From Pelagophyceae sp. CCMP2097 (taxonomy: Eukaryota > Sar > Pelagophyceae): 11,495 nucleotides of DNA. The position numbers were made by a program, and so were the translations under genes. The notes below the pieces were generated by a model. It was not told where the DNA came from. It saw only the letters and a program-made list of their open reading frames with translations, and ran no database searches. Where the stretch lies: contig MU657366.1 in assembly GCA_026770575.1 (NCBI GenBank), positions 22,771 through 34,265 on the forward strand, given 5' to 3'. Shown in pieces: positions 1 through 7,262 of the stretch (position 1 is its first letter; the number at the start of each line of letters is the position of its first letter).

Positions 1-156
1 TTTTTTATATGATTTTGACATCTCACCTCCTCCTGTAAGTCTTGTCACTTTCGCTTTCTTAAAATACACATCAACAGCATTTTTAAAAGCAGTCTCATTT
101 TCATACACGCTTTCCATATCATAAGAAGGATTATTTTTTTTGTCTATTGAACTCAT
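1..156 (-). CDS. 5' end of an unidentified ORF, running off the left edge
   Basis: Read on the minus strand, an ATG at 156-154 opens 52 codons without a stop and leaves the window at base 1. The N-terminus begins MSSIDKKNNPSYDMESVYEN and continues with a Lys-rich stretch (VYFKKAKVTRLTGGG). In DNA this AT-rich, a stop-free run of that length is not expected often, and the composition (Lys, Asn, Tyr, Asp) looks like protein from an AT-rich genome. Codons are AT-ended, opposite to every other gene in the window. Just upstream (157-220) the DNA is very AT-rich with TATA-like stretches, which would suit a promoter. I do not recognise the family. An AT-rich giant virus or an organelle are possible sources; a chance ORF cannot be excluded. 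Confidence 0.45.
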   Translation of the reverse strand, partial: MSSIDKKNNPSYDMESVYENETAFKNAVDVYFKKAKVTRLTGGGEMSKSYKK

Positions 157-740
157 TCTTATAATCAACTTTATACCTTTAGCCTTATACTACTTTGTCC
201 TTTCATTTTTATTAAAATGGTACACATCGGTTTTTTGAAGTTTAAAAAAATATTTTGAGATGAAAGACGTTTTCGAATAATTAAGGTGATTTTTTAAGAA
301 TTAATGAAATCCTTTGCGGCTCTGTATGAATTAAATGACTGTACCCCACACAAACAGATTTAAAACGGGTTTTTCGATATTCTCAATTTTATTTTTTGAT
401 TTTGAGAAATTCTTAAATCTGATTTATCGTTTATGATTTTATGATTTTATGATTTAATCAAATCCTTTTTTTCATATCTGGAAATTTTACTTTTTTTAAT
501 TCGCGTTATTTTTGAGATTTAATTTAATCCTTTTTTTTATCTTCAAAATATCCTTTTTTTTATTTCGCGTTATTTTTGAGATTTAATTTAATCCTTTTTA
601 ATTTTTCAGATTTTCAGATTTTCATATTTTAGAATCTTCAGAATTTTCAGAATTTTCAGATTTTTCAGATTTTTTTCAAGTATCATAAGTTTCATAAATT
701 TTTAGTTTTTCGAAAGTTCATAAAAATTTCATTTTTTAAA
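157..740. other. AT-rich non-coding stretch with short tandem repeats
   Basis: Only very short ORFs are present (for example 19 codons at 304-363). The DNA is dominated by T-runs and short reiterated words: TGATTTTA copies near 434-456, a 35-bp exact direct repeat at 501-535 and 565-599, and repeated TTTTCAGA-type words at 603-680. Base composition is far more AT-rich than from 880 onward. No gene, tRNA or rRNA is recognisable. Confidence 0.7.
501..599. repeat. 35-bp direct repeat, period 64, in AT-rich DNA
   Basis: The word starting TCGCGTTATTTTTGAG at 501-535 recurs exactly at 565-599. The spacer is a T-rich stretch. This is a partial tandem duplication inside the AT-rich block, and it gives the few GC bases (TCGCG) of that region. 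Confidence 0.8.
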
Positions 741-868
741 AGACTTTTTGGAGAGGTTTTATTTACAAATGACAAAATAGATTTGAAACGTGTTGAGCGA
801 AGCGAAATTAGTTTTAAATCTATTTTTCAAATCTATTTTGTCATTTGTAAAACCTCTCAAAAAAGTCT
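741..868. repeat. Large near-perfect hairpin at the AT/GC boundary
   Basis: The left arm at 741-788 (48 nt) pairs with the right arm at 825-868 (44 nt) with one mismatch and one 4-nt insertion (ATTT, left arm). The 36-nt loop carries the word GAGCGAAGCGAA. The right arm ends about 12 bp before the DNA switches to GC-rich sequence. Large palindromes of this sort serve as transcript 3'-end signals in some giant viruses, or may be terminal repeats of a tiny element; which applies here is not shown by the sequence. Confidence 0.85.
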
Positions 869-875
869 ATATTTT

Positions 876-1060
876 TTGTCGGCGTTCGAGTCGATCCACG
901 CACGTTACAACGCCATCGAGCGCCGATACAACCACATCATCAGCTTGGAGCTGCGGGACGTCGCAATCCGGCAAGCGCTGGCGCTGTAGCAGGACCGCGA
1001 GGCGCGCGCGGCGTGCGCGACGCAGCACGCCGCGGTGGCACGCGGACCGCGCGCTGCAAC
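876..1060 (+). pseudogene. Truncated coding relic, helical/coiled-coil-like
   Basis: In the frame read from about 876, the peptide contains SAFESIHARYNAIERRYNHI and then SLELRDVAIRQALAL, followed by TAG (987-989). After the stop the same frame continues in similar style (QDREARAACATQHAAVARG) until TAA near 1060. The regular Glu/Arg/Ala pattern and G/C third positions look like real helical protein, unlike the AT-rich DNA directly upstream, where the frame loses this character. I read it as a fragment of a host-type gene cut by the AT-rich block and carrying one premature stop. The family is not recognised, and a misread intron is an alternative. Confidence 0.4.
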
Positions 1061-1587
1061 CTAAAAAATGGGGCTTCAACCCCAATTCTTTTGGCACCAG
1101 CTCATAGAGAGGGGTGATCCACAACACATATCTCTTAGGTGTGCGGTAGAACCGACTCTGAGCGTCGTACTTGCCCCTCTAAGTTAAGACGATTTCACAT
1201 TTCACCCCCGTATGTGAGCTATAGGTGCCGGCGTCGAGTAAAGAAGGTTCCCGCCCATAGACGAGACCCTATACTCGGACCCCTGAGAACCGCTCGGCGC
1301 CTGGGGCCAAGGCGCCCGCGCGCGAGGCGCCCGGAGAATGAGCTCAAAATTGACCTCACACAAATGCGAATGTTACATGCTCTCTGTCTCCCAGTTGGCG
1401 TGCGAGTTGCTTGTTCTAAGAAACTGTTCCTTCGTTCTATAGATTGGACAATCCCTCGCCTCCCAAACTATTGCCTAGGCGATCTACACATTGAAGGCAC
1501 AATCTCTAGATTGCGGCGGAAGTATTGTGGATCCACAGTTTACCGATTTTACCCTTCTGAATCTACAGTTGGGTCAATAGAGAGCAT
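1061..1587. other. Intergenic DNA, no supported gene
   Basis: A 181-codon frame (1139-1684, +) crosses this stretch, but it runs straight through a perfect palindrome, has mixed codon use and shows no motif, so I do not call it a gene. The only local structure is a small GGGG-CTTCAA-CCCC hairpin at about 1071-1084. Nothing else was recognised. Confidence 0.5.
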
Positions 1588-1639
1588 CACTTTTTCTAAC
1601 CAGTTTCTAACTCGAGATAGAAACTGGTTAGAAAAAGTG
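1588..1639. repeat. Perfect 22-bp inverted repeat, 8-nt loop
   Basis: The left arm 1588-1609 (CACTTTTTCTAACCAG then TTTCTA) and the right arm 1618-1639 are exact reverse complements around an 8-nt loop (ACTCGAGA). The arm contains the TTTCTAACCAG word that recurs at 2081-2210, so it is probably a fold-back member or solo end of the same repeat family. Confidence 0.9.
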
Positions 1640-1842
1640 AACCTCGGGGTTCAGGCGATAGTTAGAAAAACTTTATGGAGTTAGAGCCAAGCCGACCGGG
1701 CTGCGCGCATCTCCTTCTCCGGCCGATGCGCCCCGCGCGCTCAGATCCGTCAGACTTGACGAAGGAAAATATAACGCACTTGCATTCAACGGCGAGTCAA
1801 CAGCATTTGGATTCAAATTAGAGTCCGCACGTCGCCTTTGGA

Positions 1843-2025
1843 ATGGCGCCCGAGGACGACGCCGCGGAGACGACGGGCGAGGAGAAGATGGACGTCGCGG
1901 CGAACGCTGCCCAGGTTGCCTCCGTGATGGTCGTGTCCAGCGGCCTCAAGCGCGGGCGCGGCGAGAGGAGGCATGTCCGTTCAGGTTTGAATCGTACGCG
2001 CGTGGATTTGAATCGTACGCGATAA
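1843..2025 (+). CDS. Short hypothetical ORF, possible first exon or relic
   Basis: Sixty codons from ATG at 1843 to TAA at 2023. The first ~43 residues (MAPEDDAAETTGEEKMDVAA, then an Ala/Val-rich run and a basic KRGRGERR patch) have GC-rich third positions and resemble genuine coding sequence of this genome. The last ~17 codons come from two copies of a 15-bp word (see the repeat at 1986-2021), so the natural C-terminus is probably lost. CATGTCCGTTCAG ending at 1984 could be a 3' splice site. It may be a true first exon whose remainder was displaced by the repeats that follow. No family recognised. Confidence 0.3.
   Translation: MAPEDDAAETTGEEKMDVAANAAQVASVMVVSSGLKRGRGERRHVRSGLNRTRVDLNRTR
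1986..2021. repeat. 15-bp direct repeat, period 21
   Basis: TTTGAATCGTACGCG occurs at 1986-2000 and again at 2007-2021. A second word, GTCCGTTCA, flanks the pair at 1977-1985 and 2026-2034. Confidence 0.85.
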
Positions 2026-2067
2026 GTCCGTTCAACCCTCTCTTTTCCTGTTGTGCAAGGTCAGTTC

Positions 2068-2216
2068 GACGCAAATACACGAGTTTCTAACTAGTTTCTA
2101 ACTCGAATTTTCTAGCTGCTAGTTAGAAATCTGGAGTTTCTAACCAGTTTCTAACTGGTTTGACGCAATTACACGAGTTTCTAACCAGTTTCTAACCAGT
2201 TAGAAAAAAAGTGAAG
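2068..2216. repeat. Cluster of TTTCTAAC(C/T)AG repeats
   Basis: At least six copies of GTTTCTAAC in both orientations lie here. A longer unit beginning GACGCAA(A/T)TACACGAG occurs at 2068 and again at 2162 (period 94). The right end of the cluster (TTAGAAAAAAAGTGA) mirrors the hairpin arm at 1618-1639. It looks like a dispersed, partly palindromic repeat family. No coding sequence. Confidence 0.75.
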
Positions 2217-2220
2217 CTCT

Positions 2221-2425
2221 CTAGAAAGTTCCTGCCCCAATTAGAATCTGGCCCCAATTAGAATCCAATCTGGCCTATCAGGTGACTTGAAAATATAATA
2301 TGTTCAGAAAAAGAAATTTTGAACCAATCACGGAGCTCGAAATTGGGAATATGTTCAGAAAAAGTTAGATTCTAGTTGGGGCATTTCCGCGAAAGCCGAT
2401 TCTAATTGGGGCAGGAACTTCCTAG
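2221..2425. mobile_element. MITE-like element 1, 28-bp terminal inverted repeats
   Basis: The ends 2221-2248 and 2398-2425 are reverse complements with 27 of 28 positions matching (core AGTTCCTGCCCCAATTAG). A second, weaker inverted pair lies inside (2251-2266 with 2367-2382, 14 of 16). The interior carries a 17-bp direct repeat (2297-2313 and 2348-2364). At 205 bp with no ORF, this fits a miniature inverted-repeat transposable element. A target-site duplication is not evident. Confidence 0.75.
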
Positions 2426-2796
2426 AATAGAAATCACATTAAGAACCAGGTCAGATTAAGAACCGACGAAAAAATCTACAAAAGACGTTCAATATCTCAA
2501 TAAGGCATTTATAAGACCCAATTAAAATCCATTAAATCCCTTATTGGGATATTATCCGGCTCCAGGGGCCCGGTTCTTAATCTGACCGGCGTTTTTTTAG
2601 GAACCGATGGTCGGTCCGGACTCTGCCTATGCTAAATTTCTCTCAGAGGTCTTCCACGGACGCCTTGATTTGGGGGTGGAAGGAGGGGACCTAGGCGCGT
2701 CCCCTGGCAGCGTCAAAACCGCTATTAACGGCATATTCCGGCCTCTGATTTTTTTCCCGCTTAGCCGGTTCTTAATCTGAGATCTATTCTAGGAAT
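2419..2796. mobile_element. MITE-like element 2 (outer), containing a smaller inverted pair
   Basis: Outer arms 2419-2447 and 2768-2796 match in reverse complement at 26 of 29 positions (TTCCTAGAATAG then ATTAAGAACC). Inside, a perfect 17-bp pair at 2449-2465 and 2571-2587 (GGTCAGATTAAGAACCG) defines a 139-bp sub-element whose motif is shared with the outer arms. The left end overlaps the right end of element 1 by seven bases. No ORF is supported. The right end lies only 58 bp upstream of the start codon of the acidic-protein gene. Confidence 0.7.
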
Positions 2797-2854
2797 TCCT
2801 AATCTACAAAAAAAGTTTCTCAGAGGAACTCGGTCGCCGAAACGCGGTTCGACG

Positions 2855-4588
2855 ATGCGCTTCCTCGGCCTGCTCCTCTGCCTGCAGGCGGCGGCGGGCA
2901 TCCGGCCTGCGCCACAGCGCCCGGCCGCGCCGGCGCGGCGGACGCCGACGGACGCCGTCGCCGCGCGCGTGCTGCGGTAAGAATTGTAAATTCCGCCCCT
3001 TGCGAGCCCACGCCTCTCCGGCGCTTGCTGGACCTTTGCCTTCTCAGGTCGCCGATGCTCCGGCCGTGCGCGTGGTGCGCGCTGGTGTGCCTCGACCGCG
3101 TGGACGTGTACGCGCCGCAGCTCGCCGCGGTTGTCCGCGCGCTGTGGTACGATCCTCCCAAGCCGTAGCTCCGCGCCCAGACTCCCGCGCCTAGGGCCGC
3201 GTTCTGCGAGTTGGCGTCGGTGCGCGAATGGGTCAAATCCGCCGAGCATGCCGAGCAAAATCCGGCGTCGGGTGCCCCGGGTCTTTTTGGGAAGATATCG
3301 TCTCAAACTTGACCTGTTTACGCAGGTCGGCCCAGCGCGTGACGACGCGGGGCAAGGACCCGAAGACATGGGAGTTCCAGCAGCTGCACCGCTACTACGG
3401 CCTGCTGCCGCGCGACGCCGTCGAGGCCTTTCAGCGTGAGTTCAGAATAAAGCCTCTCGAATCATCGAGGTGCGAGCCAGAACAACGCTGAGGCAATGCC
3501 CCCCTTTTCCCTCGCCGAGGCGCCTCGTAGGCCCGTTCGACAAACACCGCCGCATTTCAAAGGAATTTATGCGGCGCCACTCGCTCGGACCTTTTGAAGC
3601 CGCAACGGGCGCGGTGCGTCCCGACGCGGTTTACTTCTCCCTGTCGCATGACCCTCTCACGCGGCCGCGTAGGACGACGTCGACGCGCTCTTCGGGGGCC
3701 GCGCGCTCGGTGCGTCGCCGCGCATGGCCTGTCGTTTGCACCGTGGCCGTTTGCACTTGGCCACCGTGTTGGAACGTTGAAGCTTCTCTAGCAATTTCCT
3801 CTTTTAACATAACGTGCCAGGCACGAAGCGCGCCGTGCAGAGCCTCCGCACCGTCGCGCTCGCGCGGGCGCACGCCGCCGCGCAGCTCGGCCGCGCCAAG
3901 GCGCAGCAATACGAGGAGGTCCGAATGCCTCGCGTTGTTAGAACATGTCTGCACGTCGACCCTCGCCGCATTTCCTCCGTTTCACGCTTCATGGCGTTCG
4001 CCGTAGGATTCCTTCCTTGGCGTGGGCGAGGACGACTCGTCGGACGACGACGACGACGATGAAGAAGAGGACGACGCAGAAGCGGAGCCGGAAGAGGAAG
4101 AGGAGGACGACAACGACGATGCCGACGCCGACGACGAGGCGGTCGACTACGACGAGGCGATCGACGAGGCCGCTGATGACGACGACTTTGAAGAGGAGGA
4201 CGACGACGACGACGAGGCCCCGGCCATGAACGCCGCCCCCGCGACGACGCCGCAGGAGGCGATCGACGAGCCCGCGGGCACGGGGCCGCAAGACTCGGCG
4301 CGAGCCTCTGCGCGAGCCTCGGAAGACCGCGACGATGCCGAAGACGACGACGTCAGGCTCGAAGCTGTCGACGAGGAGGAAGAGGAAGAGGACGACGATG
4401 ACGCTACCGAGGACGACGATCCGAATGACGACGACAGCGACGAGGGCGAGGATGACGTTGACGACGAGATCGAATTCGAGGATGAGGAGGAGGAGGAGGA
4501 CGGCTTCGACGAGGACGACGAGGACGAGGCGATCGACGCGGCCGACGACGAAGATGCCGACGATAACGAAGACGCCCGAAGACGATAA
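2855..4588 (+). CDS. Seven-exon gene: signal-peptide protein with Asp/Glu-rich C-terminal domain
   Basis: My exon model is 2855-2976, 3048-3146, 3326-3435, 3531-3613, 3673-3709, 3821-3918 and 4007-4588, giving 376 residues. All six introns (71, 179, 95, 59, 111 and 88 nt) are GT-AG and every phase joins correctly; the weakest donor is GTCCGA at 3919. The start at 2855 gives a clear signal peptide (MRFLGLLLCLQAAAG). Residues about 42-74 hold three Cys and a hydrophobic helix. Residues about 75-150 are charged and include WEFQQLHRYYGLLPRDAVEA. Residues 152-183 form an Ala-rich helix (AVQSLRTVALARAHAAAQLG). Residues 184-376 are roughly 60% Asp/Glu with almost no Lys. I do not recognise the family. 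A secretory-pathway, plastid-targeted or extracellular calcium-binding or mineral-binding protein is inference only. Confidence 0.72.
4022..4588 (+). repeat. Coding GAN-triplet repeat tract (acidic domain)
   Basis: Within the last exon, irregular runs of GAC, GAG, GAT and GAA triplets fill most of about 570 bp, interrupted near 4220-4330 by a Pro/Ala/Ser-containing segment (residues such as APAMNAAPATTPQEAIDEPA). The tract is open on the opposite strand as a poly-Ser frame, a by-product of the triplet composition. Replication slippage in such DNA is common, so its length may differ between alleles. Confidence 0.8.
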
Positions 4589-4735
4589 GAAGCCCGCACG
4601 CCTTGTCTGTATCCAGCTCGCGGAATTGATGTGGGAAACCTATCTCGGGGTCGGGCTCGCGGTTGCGCCGATTCGACCCATGTCCTCGCGGGGATGTTCC
4701 GGAGGTGGAATCAAGTTCAAAAGTGAATTTGTTGA
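4589..4735 (+). other. Putative 3' flank of the acidic-protein gene
   Basis: This is the spacer between the TAA stop (4586-4588) and the next transposon. No ORF or clear polyadenylation motif is seen; it probably holds the 3' untranslated region. Confidence 0.4.
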
Positions 4736-5865
4736 GGACCCGAGGGTTATGCCGGCCGATAGACTCTTTTTAGTAAACACACACTGGCGAAAACGCCGAA
4801 TAAGTTCGAAAATAAGACTTGAACACACACAAACTACTGGCTCGGTGGGCGCGCGCGGAACACCCGGGTTCACCTTTAGAGTCTGGCCACGCCGTCTTAT
4901 AGGCTCGATCCCCTCGCATGGCGATTTTGGGGGCACAAGCATCGCTGCGCATGCGTTTTTTAATGGGTGCCTTTTGTACCTTGCTGGTATCGAGTCCCAT
5001 CCTGCGTGCATGCATGCCCACGCTCCCAATTTTGCATGAGCGTACGCGCAAGGTGATGCCCGCGGCATCCACGCTCCTAGCTTTCTTCGAAATCGAAAGA
5101 ATGCACTCAGTGGTAGCCATATTGCGTCTTTAAACGTGCTTTTATCTGAGGGCCGCCATCGGACGCGCACGTCGAAAATCTCGGGTTTTAGAGTGCAGTG
5201 GGCCGCTTGGGGTCATCAACGAGCACCCTGCCAAGTGCGAGTTGACGGGGTCGTGAATTGGCGACATGCGACCCCATCTGGAAGGCTCACGCTCCCGTCA
5301 TCAAATTGGTGTTGACCCAGTGGTCGCTAGCAGCGTGCTGACGCCCCCAATTTTGCCTCACGTTGTAGTCCATGTACCTCTATATCTCCGGGTACAAAAG
5401 TTCCGCCGACGACGCCATCCTCATCGAGCCAGAGCCGCCTGATGGGGTCCCCGCGTGTCGTCGTCTCCAAATTATTTTGCCACCTTCGTCAACATGAAGA
5501 CCCTTTGGTATACGATAGCTTGATCCTAGACCCGCACGGGGGTCCCAGCGGACCCCCAAGCAATCTGGTGGCCGCGCACATGGTTCTACGAGGGCATATT
5601 CATCGCCATTGACCTCGCACAATCGACCTCAGTCCCCAAGTATCAATGTAATGGCGGCTGCAAAGGCTCTATGGTCGAAATAGTTTCTTGGGGTCGTCGA
5701 CACTGGACACACAGGGGGAAAATTTCAACGCGATGCGCGCGTCTAGAACCCAGTAGAAGGCGCCTTTCTCACGCATGAGTAGTGTATGTTCAGAGGAAAG
5801 TAGATGATCAAGCAAATTTCAGAGTGTGTTTACTAAAAAGAGTCTATCGGCCGGCATAAGGGTCC
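4736..5865. mobile_element. Non-autonomous DNA transposon with 36-bp perfect TIRs
   Basis: Bases 4747-4782 (TTATGCCGGCCGATAGACTC, then TTTTTAGTAAACACAC) are repeated exactly as reverse complement at 5824-5859. One mismatch inward, two more bases match. Outside the arms GGACCC (4736-4741) and GGGTCC (5860-5865) also mirror each other, separated on the left by five extra bases. GGG lies directly outside both ends and could be a 3-bp target duplication, but that is weak. The interior of about 1.04 kb has only short overlapping frames on both strands without motifs, so the element must be mobilised in trans if it is mobile. Confidence 0.8.
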
Positions 5866-5904
5866 TTGCCGTTTAATCAACGTCAGTTTACGGCAAGGGC
5901 CCTT
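5858..5904. repeat. 15-bp hairpin at the right end of the TIR element
   Basis: AAGGGTCCTTGCCGT at 5858-5872 pairs with ACGGCAAGGGCCCTT at 5890-5904, 14 of 15 positions, with a 17-nt loop. It straddles the right border of the 4736-5865 element and could belong to a different element's end. Confidence 0.75.
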
Positions 5905-5940
5905 CGGGTCCTTTGATTGAAGGATTGCCAGGGGCAATTT

Positions 5941-5985
5941 TGTCTGTCCGTCCTTCCGTCTGTCTGTCCGTCCGTCCGTCTGTCC
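5941..5985. repeat. Tetranucleotide microsatellite (CCGT/CTGT)
   Basis: About eleven units alternating between CCGT and CTGT lie just outside the left inverted repeat of the large transposon. On the minus strand they would read TDRQ/TDGR-like residues, which is why a long open frame extends through them. Confidence 0.85.
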
Positions 5986-6019
5986 ATGGGTAAATCCGTG
6001 AGGTTCCGCCTTTAAAGGG

Positions 6020-6235
6020 CCCCGGACACCACTTCAACATTTTATTAAAACGCCGCGACGAGAGCACTTTCCAGGGCGCAACTTTGGCGCTCGCCTTGTC
6101 GGGCGCAAACGAACCTGTAGAGTCAAGGTTGGGCAACATCCAACCGGTGGAAGAAAAGATAGAAAAGGCGGAATTTAAGTCTCCTTTTCTCAAAAAGGGC
6201 CAAAACAACATGCTGTGACTCCCTGTGAGGCGACT
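6020..6235. repeat. Left terminal inverted repeat of the 4-kb transposon
   Basis: Matches the reverse complement of 9803-9997. Outer 12 bases are identical; the next ~23 bases diverge; 6055-6218 is about 95% identical; then this arm has a 10-bp insertion formed by repeating CTGTGA (6214-6219 and 6223-6228) before the final AGGCGACT match. Confidence 0.85.
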
Positions 6236-6239
6236 GAGC

Positions 6240-7262
6240 CCCTTCGTTTGCCTGTTTGGGGGACCTCGCCCCGGGCCCGTACGCACCAAGGAGAACGTGC
6301 GCGCCTCGATGGTCGTGCAAAACTGCAGCATGCTAGCCCCGCCGCGCAGCATGGCGGCGGCGTAGCCCGACAGCGACAAGACGCTCGGCGTGGACGGCAG
6401 CACGTCGACCGTCGGCGGCCCCATGAGGCCGCTGCAGACGTCGTCGGTCTCGGCCCGGTCGCCGACCGAGACGAGAGCCGCCTCCACCGAGTCGCGCACG
6501 GCGCCATGTCGCCGTCGGCGGCCGCGGCGAGGCCTCTGCGCGGATGGCCTTAAAGTTGGCCTCGAGCGCCAGCACGGACAGCCACGTCGCGGCGGCGTCG
6601 TGCCAGCCCGACGCCGACGCGGCCAGGCCGCGCACGAGGCGCTGCGGCGCCTGGAGCGGCGCGTTGAGAACACGCCGGCACGCCGCGGTCGCCGATGGCG
6701 CGCGCCGCCGTGACCTTGGCCGTGTGCGCGTCGATGCCGCCGACTGCCGTGACGACGGCGGACGCCCGCGACGGGCGAACGCGTGCACGAGCGTCGCGCG
6801 GCGGCTCGCGATGGCGTCAGGATCACAGCCAAGGCCTCGTGCCAGCGCGACTCGTCGAACATGGCCTCGAACGGCGTCAGGTTCGCGGCGCGGGACGGTT
6901 GGCGTGCGCCTCGCCGCGCCAGCCGCACGTCGCCTGCGCGAGCACCACGCAGTACTGCTGTAGCTGCTCCTCGAGCCGCAGGCCTACGGCGCCGCGCTCG
7001 TTGCGCGGGACCGGTGCGAGCCGTCCATGCCGTCCGCACCGTACGGACTGCCGAGGCCCGCGCCGAAATCGTGCGCTGCGTCCGCGGGCCGGCCGCGCGC
7101 GCGTAGAGGCGGCCCAGCACGCGGCCTGCGACCGGCGCCGGCGCGTGCCCCCCGAGCGCCGGCGTTTCATCGAGAAGCTGCGCCGCAGACGCCGAGGTGC
7201 CTCGCGGCACGCAGTCACTCGAGAGGCGCCACGGATCCTGCTGCCCCGTCTGCGGCACCGGG
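6240..7262 (-). pseudogene. Heavily frameshifted coding relic inside the transposon
   Basis: Coding-like peptides follow one another in order on the minus strand, but in all three frames. From 7230 downward: SASAAQLLDETPALGGHAP; DFGAGLGSPYGADGMDG; GLRLEEQLQQYCVVLAQ; LTPFEAMFDESRWHEALAVI; ASRRATLVHAFAR; VVTAVGGIDAHTAKVTAARA; WHDAAATWLSVLALEANF; SVEAALVSVGDRAETDDV; SLSGYAAAMLRGGASMLQF, ending near 6280. At least six frame changes are needed, and none falls at an obvious GT-AG pair. I read it as a decayed gene of about 300 residues, of unknown family. The neighbouring transposase has no such damage, so base-calling error is an unlikely explanation. It may be a lost second gene of the element. 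Confidence 0.55.

Noticed and set aside
603..680. Repeated TTTTCAGA words considered as a CRISPR array
   Set aside because: Units are about 8 bp with no unique spacers; it is a simple tandem repeat.
1139..1684. 181-codon plus-strand frame
   Set aside because: It runs through a perfect palindrome and repeat words, begins at a non-ATG start, shows mixed codon use and has no motif; probably chance.
2761..3369. 202-codon minus-strand frame opposite the acidic-protein gene
   Set aside because: Arg/Ala-rich antisense shadow of GC-rich exons 1-3; the plus strand has signal peptide, splice sites and phase agreement.
4147..4599. Minus-strand poly-Ser frame of 150 codons
   Set aside because: It is the automatic complement of GAN triplets in the acidic domain; no independent coding signal.
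4975..5010. tRNA-like GGTATCGAGTCCC motif inside the TIR element
   Set aside because: No matching A box, acceptor stem or cloverleaf can be drawn around it.
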